Both the position numbers and the translations under genes were made by a program. The notes beneath the pieces were generated by a model. That model saw only the letters and a list, made by a program, of their open reading frames with translations, ran no database searches and had not been told where the DNA came from. Of a stretch of 37,447 nucleotides of DNA, positions 1-10,014 are shown one piece after another. The number at the start of each line of letters is the position of its first letter. Position 1 is the stretch's first letter. The stretch comes from an uncultured Prevotella sp. Its GTDB lineage: Bacteria > Bacteroidota > Bacteroidia > Bacteroidales > Bacteroidaceae. The stretch is taken from the NCBI GenBank assembly GCA_946402275.1, contig CAMIVY010000029.1, forward strand, positions 1 to 37,447, written 5' to 3'.

Positions 1-321
1 GAGTTGGCAACTGTCCTGAAGGACGAGTATGGAATTGAGCCCGCCGCTGCAGCTGTTGCTGTTGCTGCTGGTCCCGCTGCTGGCGGTGAGGCCGCTGCTG
101 CTGAGGAGAAGTCTTCTTTCGACGTTGTTCTGAAGGAAGCTGGTGCTGCTAAGCTGCAGGTTGTAAAGGCCGTTAAGGAAGCTTGCGGACTGGGTCTGAA
201 GGAAGCTAAGGATCTCGTAGATGGTGCTCCTTCTACTTTGAAGGAAGGCCTGTCTAAGGACGAGGCTGAGAACCTGAAGAAGGCTATCGAAGAGGCCGGT
301 GCAGTAGTTGAGCTGAAATAA
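1..321 (+). CDS. rplL: 50S ribosomal protein L7/L12, C-terminal part (5' end outside window)
   Basis: This is the stalk protein of the large ribosomal subunit, which recruits translation factor GTPases. The reading frame is open from base 1 and the first codons (E-L-A-T-V-L) belong inside the N-terminal dimerisation domain, so roughly the first 20 residues lie upstream of the window; the TTG at base 4 is an internal Leu, not a start. An Ala/Gly-rich hinge occupies about residues 13-33 of the visible part. It is followed by the conserved C-terminal domain with the [16 protein letters not shown] and [15 protein letters not shown] segments. It sits directly before rpoB, the usual rplJL-rpoBC order. 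Confidence 0.97.
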   Translation, partial: ELATVLKDEYGIEPAAAAVAVAAGPAAGGEAAAAEEKSSFDVVLKEAGAAKLQVVKAVKEACGLGLKEAKDLVDGAPSTLKEGLSKDEAENLKKAIEEAGAVVELK

Positions 322-344
322 TCAGGCACAACAAACTATTATAT

Positions 345-392
345 GGTTGGGAGCTCTCCAGTAGAGGGTTCCCGACCATTTTCTTGTCTTTT
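345..392 (+). terminator. Hairpin with U-rich tail between rplL and rpoB (terminator or attenuator)
   Basis: Bases 345-358 pair with 364-377 around a 5-base loop, giving a 14-bp stem with a few G-U pairs, and T-rich sequence (378-392) follows. Its place between ribosomal protein and RNA polymerase genes matches the partial terminator known in the E. coli rplL-rpoB gap, which lowers rpoBC expression relative to L7/L12. Partial read-through is inferred because no TAnnTTTG promoter is visible between the hairpin and rpoB. Confidence 0.8.
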
Positions 393-428
393 ATAATCCG
401 GATAATCCGGATTCTCCGGAATTTCCGG
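393..428 (+). repeat. Four tandem 9-base units in the rpoB leader
   Basis: Four consecutive 9-base units, all ending in TCCGG (ATAATCCGG twice, then ATTCTCCGG and AATTTCCGG), lie 22 bases before the rpoB ATG. Bases 395-413 form a near-perfect 19-base palindrome, so the RNA could fold into small CCGG-based hairpins just after the rplL terminator. Confidence 0.8.
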
Positions 429-450
429 TTATAAATCAAAACAATAATAT

Positions 451-3400
451 ATGGCTTCAAAAGTAATTGATAACAGAGTAAACTTTGGCAGCGTCAAGAA
501 TCCGATGCCGTTTCCGGATTTTCTCGATGTGCAATTAAAGTCTTTCAAAGACTTCTTACAGTTGGATACCCCACCTGAGGAACGCAAGAATGACGGTCTA
601 TATAAGGTGTTCGCAGAGAACTTCCCTATTACCGATACACGTAATAACTTCGTTCTTGAGTTCTTGGATTACTATATCGACCCTCCTCGTTACACCATTG
701 ATGAGTGTCTGGAGCGTGGCCTGACTTATAGCGTACCCTTGAAGGCTAAACTGAAACTTTATTGTACTGATCCTGATCATGAGGATTTTGGAACAGTGAT
801 TCAGGACGTTTTCCTTGGTCCTATTCCGTACATGACTGCTAATGGTACCTTTGTAATTAATGGCGCCGAGCGTGTTGTGGTGTCTCAGTTGCACCGTTCT
901 CCTGGTGTGTTCTTCGGACAGAACGTTCATGCTAACGGAACGCTGCTCTATTCAGCTCGTATTATTCCATTCAAGGGCTCATGGATAGAGTTTGCAACCG
1001 ACATCAACAATGTGATGTACGCGTACATTGATCGTAAGAAGAAGTTGCCTGTTACCACATTGCTGAGAGCTATTGGTTACGAGACCGATAAAGATATCCT
1101 GCAGATTTTTAATCTAGCAGAAGAAGTAAAGGTTAACAAGGCTGCCCTGAAGAAAGTAGTTGGCTGCAAGCTTGCTGCCCGTGTTTTGAAAAGCTGGAAC
1201 GAAGACTTCGTAGATGAGGACACTGGTGAGGTAGTTTCTATTGAGCGTAACGAAGTTATCATGGAGCGCGAGACAGAGATTACCGAAGAGAATATGATTG
1301 AGATTTTGGAGAGTGGTGCCTCTACTATTCTCGTTCACAAGGACGAGGTTATGGCCCAGGATTTTTCAATTATCTTCAATACGTTGCAGAAGGACCCCTC
1401 TAACTCAGAGAAGGAAGCTGTTCTCTATATATATCGTCAGTTGCGTAATGCAGATCCAGCCGATGATGCCAGTGCTCGTGAGGTTATTCAGAACCTGTTT
1501 TTCTCAGATAAGCGATACGACTTAGGCGAGGTAGGCCGCTATCGTATCAACAAGAAGCTTGGCTTGAACACCGAGATGGATGTCCGTGTGCTGACCAAGG
1601 AGGATATCATTGAGATTATCAAGTACCTCATTCAGCTCATTAACTCCAAGGCTACTGTAGATGATATTGACCACTTGTCAAATCGTCGTGTCCGCACTGT
1701 TGGCGAACAGTTATCAAACCAGTTCTCTATCGGCTTGGCTCGTATGAGTCGTACTATCCGTGAGCGCATGAACGTTCGTGACAACGAGGTGTTCACTCCG
1801 ACCGACCTGATTAACGCCAAAACCATTTCCAGCGTTATCAACTCGTTCTTCGGTACCAATCCGTTGTCGCAGTTCATGGATCAGACCAACCCGCTGGCCG
1901 AAGTAACGCATAAGCGTCGTCTTTCTGCCCTTGGTCCTGGTGGCTTATCACGTGAGCGTGCTGGTTTCGAGGTGCGTGACGTACACTATACTCACTATGG
2001 TCGTCTGTGTCCTATCGAGAGCCCTGAAGGACCAAACATCGGTCTGATTTCATCTTTGTGTGTATATGCTAAGATTAATGAGCTAGGCTTCATAGAAACC
2101 CCATATCGTAAGATTGAGAATGGTGTTGCCAATTTGAATAATGACGAGATTGTATATTTGACTGCCGAGGAAGAGGAAGATCATGTCATTGGTCAGGGTA
2201 ATGCCCCATTGAATGACGATGGTACCTTTATCCGTCCTGTTGTAAAATGTCGTCAGGATGCCGACTTCCCCGTCGTTCCTCCTGCACAGGTTGACCTGAT
2301 GGATGTATCTCCGCAGCAGATTGCCTCTATTGCGGCTTCGCTTATTCCTTTCTTGGAGCATGATGATGCCCACCGTGCACTGATGGGATCGAACATGATG
2401 CGCCAGGCTGTTCCCTTGCTTCACAATGAGGCTCCTATTGTAGGAACAGGTATTGAGAAGCAGGTATGTGAGGACTCTCGTACGATGATTACCGCAGAGG
2501 GCGATGGTGTTGTTGACTATGTAGATGCAACAACTATCCGTATTCTCTATGACCGTACAGAGGATGAGGAGTTCGTCAGCTTCGAGCCCGCTTTGAAAGA
2601 GTATCGTATTCCAAAGTTCCGTCGTACCAATCAGAACATGACTATAGACCTGCGTCCTATCTGTGACAAGGGACAGCGTGTGAAGAAAGGCGATATTCTG
2701 ACAGAGGGATATGCTACTGAAAATGGTGAGCTGGCTCTGGGTCGTAACCTGCTGGTGGCATACATGCCTTGGAAGGGTTATAACTATGAGGATGCCATCG
2801 TACTTAACGAGCGCATTGTTCGTGAGGATGTGCTGACCTCTGTACATGTTGACGAGTATTCTCTCGATGTTCGCGAGACAAAACGCGGAGCGGAAGAGTT
2901 CACAGCTGATATTCCTAATGTTAGTGAGGAAGCAACCAAGGACCTGGACGACAATGGTGTTATCCGTGTCGGTGCCCGTGTTGAGCCAGGTGACATCCTG
3001 ATTGGTAAGATTTCACCAAAGGGTGAGAGCGATCCTTCACCAGAGGAGAAGTTGCTGCGTGCCATCTTTGGTGACAAGGCTGGTGATGTGAAGGATTCTT
3101 CACTGAAGGCTAACCCGTCACTAACAGGTGTTATTATTGACAAGAAGCTCTTTACCCGTGCCGTCAAGACTCGTCAGACCAAGCAGCAAGACAAGATAGT
3201 ATTGGCAAAAATTGACGAGGAGCATCAGGCAAAGATTGACGACTTGAAGGATATTCTTGTTGAGAAGCTGATGACCCTTACCAAAGGTAAGACTTCACAA
3301 GGTGTGAAGGATTATACCGGTGCTGAGATTATATCAAAAGGCAGCAAGTTTACTGTCACCAATCTGAAGAACTTGGAGTATGGTGATATACAAATCAGCC

Positions 3401-4263
3401 ATTGGACTAACGATGAGCACAAGAATGAACTCATAGCCCAGTTGATTATCAACTATATGAAGAAGTTCAAACTGTTGGATGCTGAGATGAAGCGTAAAAA
3501 GTTTGCCATTACTATTGGTGACGAGCTGCCCTCAGGTATCTTGCAGATGGCGAAGGTTTATGTTGCCAAGAAACGTAAGATTGGTGTTGGTGATAAGCTG
3601 GCTGGTCGTCATGGTAATAAGGGTATTGTATCGAAGGTGGTTCGTCAGGAGGATATGCCGTTCCTGGAGGATGGTCGTCCCGTTGACTTGGTACTGAACC
3701 CGCTGGGTGTGCCTTCACGTATGAACCTTGGTCAGATCTTCGAGGCTATCCTCGGTGCTGCCGGTAAGCGTCTAGGCGTGAAGTTCGCTACTCCTATCTT
3801 TGATGGTGCTAAGCTTGACGACCTCGCTGAGTGGACTGACAAGGCAGGTCTGCCTCGCCTGTGCTCTACCCATCTGTATGATGGTGAGACCGGTGAGCGC
3901 TTCGACCAGCCCGCTACCGTAGGTATCACATACTTCCTGAAACTCGGTCACATGGTTGAGGATAAGATGCACGCACGTAGTATCGGTCCGTACTCTCTCA
4001 TCACTCAGCAACCTCTTGGTGGTAAAGCCCAGTTTGGTGGTCAGCGTTTTGGTGAGATGGAAGTTTGGGCACTCGAAGCATTTGGTGCCAGCCATGTACT
4101 GCAGGAAATCCTGACTATCAAGTCTGATGATGTTGTAGGTCGTGCTAAGGCTTATGAGGCCATCGTTAAGGGTGAGCCAATGCCTACTCCTGGTATTCCT
4201 GAGTCACTCAATGTATTGCTGCATGAGTTGAAGGGTCTTGGTCTCAGTATCAAGATGGACTAA
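451..4263 (+). CDS. rpoB: DNA-directed RNA polymerase subunit beta
   Basis: Second largest subunit of RNA polymerase, 1270 residues, the usual Bacteroidales length. The rifampicin-binding region is intact: [18 protein letters not shown] followed by LSALGPGG, with the Asp, His and Ser that correspond to E. coli 516, 526 and 531, so the protein looks rifampicin-sensitive. The conserved [16 protein letters not shown] segment and the C-terminal [24 protein letters not shown] block are present. The ATG at 451 gives the [13 protein letters not shown] start typical of the group; no Shine-Dalgarno sequence is seen. Transcription probably comes from the ribosomal protein genes through the hairpin at 345-392. 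The stop codon is itself part of the repeat that fills the gap to rpoC. Confidence 0.99.
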   Translation: MASKVIDNRVNFGSVKNPMPFPDFLDVQLKSFKDFLQLDTPPEERKNDGLYKVFAENFPITDTRNNFVLEFLDYYIDPPRYTIDECLERGLTYSVPLKAKLKLYCTDPDHEDFGTVIQDVFLGPIPYMTANGTFVINGAERVVVSQLHRSPGVFFGQNVHANGTLLYSARIIPFKGSWIEFATDINNVMYAYIDRKKKLPVTTLLRAIGYETDKDILQIFNLAEEVKVNKAALKKVVGCKLAARVLKSWNEDFVDEDTGEVVSIERNEVIMERETEITEENMIEILESGASTILVHKDEVMAQDFSIIFNTLQKDPSNSEKEAVLYIYRQLRNADPADDASAREVIQNLFFSDKRYDLGEVGRYRINKKLGLNTEMDVRVLTKEDIIEIIKYLIQLINSKATVDDIDHLSNRRVRTVGEQLSNQFSIGLARMSRTIRERMNVRDNEVFTPTDLINAKTISSVINSFFGTNPLSQFMDQTNPLAEVTHKRRLSALGPGGLSRERAGFEVRDVHYTHYGRLCPIESPEGPNIGLISSLCVYAKINELGFIETPYRKIENGVANLNNDEIVYLTAEEEEDHVIGQGNAPLNDDGTFIRPVVKCRQDADFPVVPPAQVDLMDVSPQQIASIAASLIPFLEHDDAHRALMGSNMMRQAVPLLHNEAPIVGTGIEKQVCEDSRTMITAEGDGVVDYVDATTIRILYDRTEDEEFVSFEPALKEYRIPKFRRTNQNMTIDLRPICDKGQRVKKGDILTEGYATENGELALGRNLLVAYMPWKGYNYEDAIVLNERIVREDVLTSVHVDEYSLDVRETKRGAEEFTADIPNVSEEATKDLDDNGVIRVGARVEPGDILIGKISPKGESDPSPEEKLLRAIFGDKAGDVKDSSLKANPSLTGVIIDKKLFTRAVKTRQTKQQDKIVLAKIDEEHQAKIDDLKDILVEKLMTLTKGKTSQGVKDYTGAEIISKGSKFTVTNLKNLEYGDIQISHWTNDEHKNELIAQLIINYMKKFKLLDAEMKRKKFAITIGDELPSGILQMAKVYVAKKRKIGVGDKLAGRHGNKGIVSKVVRQEDMPFLEDGRPVDLVLNPLGVPSRMNLGQIFEAILGAAGKRLGVKFATPIFDGAKLDDLAEWTDKAGLPRLCSTHLYDGETGERFDQPATVGITYFLKLGHMVEDKMHARSIGPYSLITQQPLGGKAQFGGQRFGEMEVWALEAFGASHVLQEILTIKSDDVVGRAKAYEAIVKGEPMPTPGIPESLNVLLHELKGLGLSIKMD

Positions 4264-4300
4264 TAGATAATGGATAATTGAAAACTGAAAATTGAAAATT
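4261..4300 (+). repeat. Heptameric tandem repeat filling the rpoB-rpoC gap
   Basis: From the rpoB stop codon to the base before the rpoC ATG, the sequence reads as consecutive degenerate 7-base units: TAATAGA, TAATGGA, TAATTGA, AAACTGA, AAATTGA and a partial AAATT. Both the stop codon and the spacing to rpoC are therefore built from the repeat. It is one of eight such 7-base-period arrays in the window. Confidence 0.85.
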
Positions 4301-7300
4301 ATGGCTTTTAAGAAAGATTCAAAGATAAAGAGTAATTTCCAGAAGATTACCATCGGACTGGCTTCGCCCGAGGAAGTCCTCGAGAACTCGTATGGTGAGG
4401 TCACAAAGCCTGAGACCATCAACTATCGTACCTATAAGCCCGAGCGTGACGGTTTGTTCTGCGAGCGCATCTTCGGTCCTACAAAGGACTACGAGTGTGC
4501 TTGTGGTAAGTATAAGCGTATCCGTTACAAGGGTATTGTCTGCGATCGTTGTGGTGTAGAGGTTACTGAGAAAAAAGTTCGTCGTGAACGTACTGGACAC
4601 ATTGAGCTTGTTGTTCCTATAGCTCACATTTGGTACTTCCGTAGTCTGCCTAATAAGATAGGTTATCTGCTTGGTCTTCCCACCAAGAAGCTTGATGCCA
4701 TTATCTATTATGAGCGTTATGTGGTTATTCAGCCAGGTGCTATGGCAGGCAAGAAGGACGGCGAGGGCAATGATGCCATCGGCTCTAACATGTATGATTT
4801 GCTGTCCGAGGAAGAATATAATGACATTGTTGATAATCAGATTTCTCCGGAGAATGACTATCTGGATGATAGTGATCCTAATAAATTCATTGCAAAGATG
4901 GGTGCAGAGGCTATTTACGACTTACTTGTACGTCTTGACCTCGATTCTTTGTCATATGAACTGCGTGACCGCGCCAACAGCGATTCTTCCGTTCAGCGTA
5001 AGAATGAGGCTTTGAAGCGCCTGCAGGTTGTGGAGGCTTTCCGTTCCAGCGTGGAGAAGGGCATCAACCGTCCAGAGTGGATGATTATGAAGATTATTCC
5101 TGTAACACCTCCTGAGTTGCGTCCATTGGTACCATTGGATGGTGGCCGTTTTGCTACATCTGACCTGAACGACCTCTATCGTCGCGTCATCATTCGCAAC
5201 AATCGTCTGAAGAGACTGATGGAGATTAAGGCTCCTGAGGTGATTCTCCGCAACGAGAAACGTATGCTGCAGGAGGCTGTTGACTCCTTGTTTGACAATT
5301 CTCGTAAGTCGTCTGCAGTAAAGAGCGACTCCAACCGTCCGCTGAAGTCTCTGTCTGACTCTCTGAAGGGTAAGCAGGGTCGCTTCCGTCAGAACCTGCT
5401 CGGTAAGCGTGTTGACTACTCAGCCCGTTCTGTTATCGTTGTAGGTCCAGAGTTGAAGATGGGCGAGTGCGGTCTGCCGAAGCTGATGGCAGCAGAACTG
5501 TATAAGCCATTCATCATTCGCAAACTCATCGAGCGTGGTATCGTGAAGACGGTAAAATCGGCCAAGAAGATTGTTGACCGTCGTGAGCCCGTCATTTGGG
5601 ATATTTTGGAGAATGTGATGAAGGGTCATCCCGTACTGCTCAACCGTGCACCAACGTTGCACCGTCTGGGTATTCAGGCTTTCCAGCCTAAGCTCATCGA
5701 GGGTAAGGCTATCCAACTGCACCCGTTGGCATGTACGGCGTTCAATGCCGACTTCGACGGTGACCAGATGGCTGTCCACCTTCCCCTGTCTAACGAGGCT
5801 ATTCTGGAGGCACAGATTTTGATGCTCCAGAGCCACAACATTCTGAATCCTGCCAATGGTGCCCCTATAACCGTTCCTTCACAGGATATGGTGCTTGGTC
5901 TGTACTACATCTCAAAGATTCGTCCGGGCGCCAAGGGTGAGGGCCTGACCTTCTATGGTCCCGAGGAGGCTATCATTGCCCACAACGAGGGCAAGTGTGA
6001 CCTGCATGCTCAGGTGAAGGTTGTGGTTGATGATATCGTTGATGGCAAGCCTTGCAAGCACATGGTAGAAACTTCAGTAGGTCGTGTCATCGTTAATGGC
6101 ATTATCCCAGATCAGGTAGGCTTTGTCAACAAGATTATCTCAAAGAAGTCCCTTCGTGACATCATTGCCGATGTCATCAAGAACGTAGGCTTCGCTGAGG
6201 CTTGCGAGTTCCTTGATGGTATCAAGAACCTCGGTTATCGCATGGCTTATGAGGCAGGTCTGTCGTTTAACCTTGACGATATCATCATCCCTGAGGCAAA
6301 GAAAGACCTTGTTGAAAAGGGTAATGAAGAGGTTCGCCAGATTACCGAGAACTACAACATGGGCTTCATCACTGATAACGAGCGTTATAATCAGGTTATC
6401 GATACCTGGACTCATATCAACAATGACTTGGGCAATGTCCTGATGAAGGAGATGACTGAGGCCGACCAGGGCTTTAACGCTGTATTCATGATGCTTGACT
6501 CTGGTGCTCGTGGTAGTAAGGATCAGATTCGTCAGCTCTCCGGTATGCGTGGTCTGATGGCCAAGCCCCAAAAGGCTGGTGCTGAGGGTGCTCAGATTAT
6601 TGAGAACCCCATTCTGTCCAACTTCAAGGAGGGTATGTCCGTACTGGAGTACTTCATCTCTACCCACGGTGCCCGTAAGGGTCTTGCCGATACTGCCATG
6701 AAAACGGCAGATGCCGGTTACCTGACTCGTCGTTTGGTGGATGTGTCACACGATGTGATTATCAACGAGGAAGACTGTGGTACGCTGCGTGGTTTGGTAT
6801 GCACCGCCTTGAAGAATGGCGATGAGGTTATTTCTACTCTTTACGAGCGTATCCTCGGTCGTGTTTCTGTACACGATATCATCCATCCTTCTACTGGCGA
6901 GCTGATTGTTGCTGCTGGCGAGGAAATTACCGAGCCCATCGCACAGGCCATCGAGGATTCTCCCATCGAATCTGTCGAGATACGTTCCGTACTCACCTGC
7001 GAGTCCAAGCATGGCGTCTGCATGAAGTGTTACGGACGCAACCTTGCTACCCGCCGTATGGTACAAAAAGGTGAGGCTGTCGGTGTGATTGCCGCTCAGG
7101 CTATCGGTGAGCCTGGTACTCAGCTGACACTTCGTACGTTCCACGCCGGTGGTGTTGCTGCCAATGCTGCTGCCAATGCCAGCATTGTGGCTAAAAACGA
7201 CTCAAAGATAGAGTTGGAAGAGGTACGTGTTGTTCCATTCGATGAGGATGGCCGCCAGTGTGAGATGGTAGTGAGCCGTCTGGGTGAGTTGCGCTTTGTC

Positions 7301-8629
7301 GATACTCATACCAATATCGTACTTTCGACGGTCAATGTTCCATATGGTTCTTCGCTCTATTTCAAGAATGGCGATACCGTGAAGAAGGGTGACAAGGTGG
7401 CCCAGTGGGATCCGTTCAATGCTGTTATCGTAACAGAGTATGCTGGTACGTTGAAGTTCCACGATGTTATTGAAGGTGTAACTTTCCGTGCGGAGACCGA
7501 TGAAACAACAGGTTTGACGGAGAAAATCGTTACTGAGTCGAAAGATAAGTCAAGGGTACCAACCTGTGATATTATTGATGCCAATGGCAATGTTATTGGT
7601 ACCTATAACTTCCCTGTAGGTGGTCACGTGGTAGTAGAGGATGGCCAGACCGTCAAGACTGGTGAGACCCTCGTCAAGATTCCTCGTGCTGCTGCCAAGG
7701 GTGGTGATATCACTGGTGGTCTTCCTCGTGTTACCGAGCTCTTCGAGGCTCGTAACCCGTCTAATCCCGCTATCGTATCTGAAATCGATGGTGAGGTAAC
7801 CATGGGTAAGGTAAAGCGTGGTAACCGTGAAATTATTGTTACTTCTAAGACAGGTGAGCAACGTAAGTATCTGGTATCACTCTCTAAGCAGATTTTGGTA
7901 CAGGAGCACGATGCTGTTCGTGCTGGTACACCTCTGTCAGATGGTGTTATCACTCCTGCCGACATTCTGGCCATCAAGGGTCCCACAGCTGTTCAGGAAT
8001 ATATCGTCAACGAGGTACAGGACGTCTATCGTCTGCAGGGTGTGAAGATTAACGACAAGCACTTTGAGATTATCGTCCGTCAGATGATGCGTAAAGTACA
8101 GATCAATGATCCTGGTGACACCTCGTTCCTCGAGTCCGATATCATCGATAAGCTTGACTTTGCTGAGGAGAACGACCGTATCTGGGGTAAGAAGGTGGTT
8201 GTTGATGCTGGTGACTCAGAGAATCTGCAGAAGGGTCAGATTGTTACAGCACGTAAGCTCCGCGATGAGAACTCGATGCTGAAACGTCGTGATATGAAAC
8301 TCGTTCAGGTACGTGATGCCGTTCCTGCTACATCTACTCAGATTCTGCAGGGTATCACTCGTGCCGCTCTGCAAACCAAGTCGTTCATGTCTGCTGCATC
8401 TTTCCAGGAAACCACCAAGGTGCTTAATGAAGCTGCTATCCGTGGTAAGGAAGACCGCTTGGAGGGTATGAAGGAGAACGTGATTGCCGGTCACCTGATT
8501 CCCGCTGGTACTGGTCTTCGCGAATTTGAAAAGATCATTGTCGGTTCCAAAGAAGAGTATGAGCGCATGCAGGCTAATAAGAAGAATGTGCTCGACTTTG
8601 CCGAAGAGACCGTTCTTGACGAGAAGTAA
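4301..8629 (+). CDS. rpoC: DNA-directed RNA polymerase subunit beta'
   Basis: Largest subunit of RNA polymerase, 1442 residues. It carries the N-terminal zinc ribbon (ECACGKYKR ... VCDRCGVEV), the catalytic Mg-binding [12 protein letters not shown] motif around DNA position 5740-5780, the second zinc site (EDCGT ... [12 protein letters not shown]) and the bridge-helix/trigger-loop region ([19 protein letters not shown] and [15 protein letters not shown]). The start is set at the ATG at 4301 ([13 protein letters not shown]), which matches Bacteroidales homologs. The reading frame can be extended to a TTG at 4292, but that lies inside the spacer repeat. It is cotranscribed with rpoB and followed by a strong terminator at 8657. 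Confidence 0.99.
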   Translation: MAFKKDSKIKSNFQKITIGLASPEEVLENSYGEVTKPETINYRTYKPERDGLFCERIFGPTKDYECACGKYKRIRYKGIVCDRCGVEVTEKKVRRERTGHIELVVPIAHIWYFRSLPNKIGYLLGLPTKKLDAIIYYERYVVIQPGAMAGKKDGEGNDAIGSNMYDLLSEEEYNDIVDNQISPENDYLDDSDPNKFIAKMGAEAIYDLLVRLDLDSLSYELRDRANSDSSVQRKNEALKRLQVVEAFRSSVEKGINRPEWMIMKIIPVTPPELRPLVPLDGGRFATSDLNDLYRRVIIRNNRLKRLMEIKAPEVILRNEKRMLQEAVDSLFDNSRKSSAVKSDSNRPLKSLSDSLKGKQGRFRQNLLGKRVDYSARSVIVVGPELKMGECGLPKLMAAELYKPFIIRKLIERGIVKTVKSAKKIVDRREPVIWDILENVMKGHPVLLNRAPTLHRLGIQAFQPKLIEGKAIQLHPLACTAFNADFDGDQMAVHLPLSNEAILEAQILMLQSHNILNPANGAPITVPSQDMVLGLYYISKIRPGAKGEGLTFYGPEEAIIAHNEGKCDLHAQVKVVVDDIVDGKPCKHMVETSVGRVIVNGIIPDQVGFVNKIISKKSLRDIIADVIKNVGFAEACEFLDGIKNLGYRMAYEAGLSFNLDDIIIPEAKKDLVEKGNEEVRQITENYNMGFITDNERYNQVIDTWTHINNDLGNVLMKEMTEADQGFNAVFMMLDSGARGSKDQIRQLSGMRGLMAKPQKAGAEGAQIIENPILSNFKEGMSVLEYFISTHGARKGLADTAMKTADAGYLTRRLVDVSHDVIINEEDCGTLRGLVCTALKNGDEVISTLYERILGRVSVHDIIHPSTGELIVAAGEEITEPIAQAIEDSPIESVEIRSVLTCESKHGVCMKCYGRNLATRRMVQKGEAVGVIAAQAIGEPGTQLTLRTFHAGGVAANAAANASIVAKNDSKIELEEVRVVPFDEDGRQCEMVVSRLGELRFVDTHTNIVLSTVNVPYGSSLYFKNGDTVKKGDKVAQWDPFNAVIVTEYAGTLKFHDVIEGVTFRAETDETTGLTEKIVTESKDKSRVPTCDIIDANGNVIGTYNFPVGGHVVVEDGQTVKTGETLVKIPRAAAKGGDITGGLPRVTELFEARNPSNPAIVSEIDGEVTMGKVKRGNREIIVTSKTGEQRKYLVSLSKQILVQEHDAVRAGTPLSDGVITPADILAIKGPTAVQEYIVNEVQDVYRLQGVKINDKHFEIIVRQMMRKVQINDPGDTSFLESDIIDKLDFAEENDRIWGKKVVVDAGDSENLQKGQIVTARKLRDENSMLKRRDMKLVQVRDAVPATSTQILQGITRAALQTKSFMSAASFQETTKVLNEAAIRGKEDRLEGMKENVIAGHLIPAGTGLREFEKIIVGSKEEYERMQANKKNVLDFAEETVLDEK

Positions 8630-8656
8630 GTTAGTAATCATTAACTCATAAAAAGA

Positions 8657-8693
8657 AAGGCACCGTCGCATGCTGTTGTGGCGGTGCTTTTTT
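8657..8693 (+). terminator. Intrinsic terminator after rpoC
   Basis: GCACCGTC (8660-8667) pairs with GGCGGTGC (8680-8687) with one G-U pair, followed by six T. It ends the rplL-rpoBC transcript. The miaB ATG lies only 9 bases beyond the T tract and no TAnnTTTG element is visible in that space, so miaB needs read-through or a promoter I cannot recognise. Confidence 0.88.
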
Positions 8694-8702
8694 CAACGAA
8701 AG

Positions 8703-10004
8703 ATGAAGAAACTGTATATTGAGACCTATGGCTGTCAGATGAATGTGGCAGACTCAGAGGTGGTTGCCTCTGTCATGCAGATGGCAGGCTATGAAACCAC
8801 AGAGGCTATCGATGAGGCTGATGCTGTCTTTCTGAATACCTGTTCCGTTCGTGACAATGCTGAGCAGAAAATCTACCATCGTCTGGACGCGTTGGATGCT
8901 ATGCGCCGCAAGCGTCCCATGATTATCGGTGTTCTGGGCTGTATGGCAGAGCGCGTGAAGGAAGACTTGTTAGAACATCACCATTGCGATTTGGTGGCAG
9001 GTCCGGACGCCTATCTTTCCCTGCCCGACCTGATTGCCCAAGCAGAGACGGGTCACAAGGCAATCAATATCGAGTTGTCGACCAGTGAGACCTATAAGGA
9101 CGTGGTGCCCCAGCGCTTACATGGTGCTAGGATAGGCGGCTTCGTCAGCATTATGCGAGGCTGCAATAATTTCTGTCATTACTGCATTGTTCCTTACACC
9201 CGTGGCCGCGAGCGTAGTCGTGATATAGAAAGTATCCTGCGTGAAGTCCGTGATTTACGGGACCGTGGGTTCAAGGAGGTTACCTTGTTAGGCCAGAATG
9301 TCAACTCCTATCATTCTGAGGATATTGGTTTCCCCGAGCTGTTACGCCGGGTAGCCGAAGAGGTGCCCACCATGCGTGTACGTTTCACCACCTCACATCC
9401 CAAGGATATGAGTGACGAGACACTGCATGTGATTGCCGATATGCCCAATGTCTGCAAGCATATCCATCTGCCCGTGCAGAGTGGTTCTGACCGCATCTTG
9501 AAGCTGATGAACCGTAAATACACCCGTGAGTGGTATCTCGACCGAGTGGCAGCCATCCGTCGTATCATCCCTGATTGCGGACTGTCAACAGACATCTTTG
9601 TGGGCTATCATTCTGAGACCGAAGAAGATCATCAGCTCTCCCTTTCATTGATGCGTGAGGTGGGTTACGACTCAGCCTTTATGTTCAAATACTCCGAGCG
9701 TCCTGGAACCTATGCTTCTAAGCATCTTCCCGATGATGTCCCCGAGGAAGAGAAGATTCGCCGATTGAACGAACTGATAGCCTTGCAGACAGAAATCTCT
9801 GCCCTGCAAAATAAAAAGGATGAGGGAAAGGAGTTCGATGTTTTGGTGGAAGGTTTCTCGAAACGTAGCCGTGAGCAGTTGATGGGACGAACCGAGCAGA
9901 ACAAAGCCGTTGTGGTAGCCAAGGGCAGTCATCATATTGGTGAAACAGTCCGTGTCCGCATCAGCGGCTCTACCAGTGCCACATTATTAGGCGAAATCAT
10001 CTAA
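8703..10004 (+). CDS. miaB: tRNA-2-methylthio-N6-dimethylallyladenosine synthase
   Basis: Radical-SAM methylthiotransferase that adds the methylthio group to isopentenyl-adenosine at position 37 of tRNAs reading UNN codons. The protein has 433 residues. The N-terminal MTTase domain carries the three cluster cysteines C11 (YGCQMN), C47 (LNTCSVRDNAEQK) and C80 (GCMAERV). The radical-SAM CxxxCxxC is C154, C158 and C161 in MRGCNNFCHYCIVP, followed by YTRGRERSR, typical of MiaB rather than RimO. A C-terminal TRAM domain ends the protein. The start is the ATG at 8703 (MKKLYIETYG); an in-frame upstream extension runs through the rpoC terminator and is rejected. The next gene starts 10 bases after its stop. 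Confidence 0.97.
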   Translation: MKKLYIETYGCQMNVADSEVVASVMQMAGYETTEAIDEADAVFLNTCSVRDNAEQKIYHRLDALDAMRRKRPMIIGVLGCMAERVKEDLLEHHHCDLVAGPDAYLSLPDLIAQAETGHKAINIELSTSETYKDVVPQRLHGARIGGFVSIMRGCNNFCHYCIVPYTRGRERSRDIESILREVRDLRDRGFKEVTLLGQNVNSYHSEDIGFPELLRRVAEEVPTMRVRFTTSHPKDMSDETLHVIADMPNVCKHIHLPVQSGSDRILKLMNRKYTREWYLDRVAAIRRIIPDCGLSTDIFVGYHSETEEDHQLSLSLMREVGYDSAFMFKYSERPGTYASKHLPDDVPEEEKIRRLNELIALQTEISALQNKKDEGKEFDVLVEGFSKRSREQLMGRTEQNKAVVVAKGSHHIGETVRVRISGSTSATLLGEII

Positions 10005-10014
10005 GTTGAGGCCT

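Noticed and set aside
2083..2847. 254-residue open frame antisense to rpoB
   Set aside because: It lies wholly opposite a highly conserved gene, has no family features and no promoter; it reflects codon usage of rpoB.
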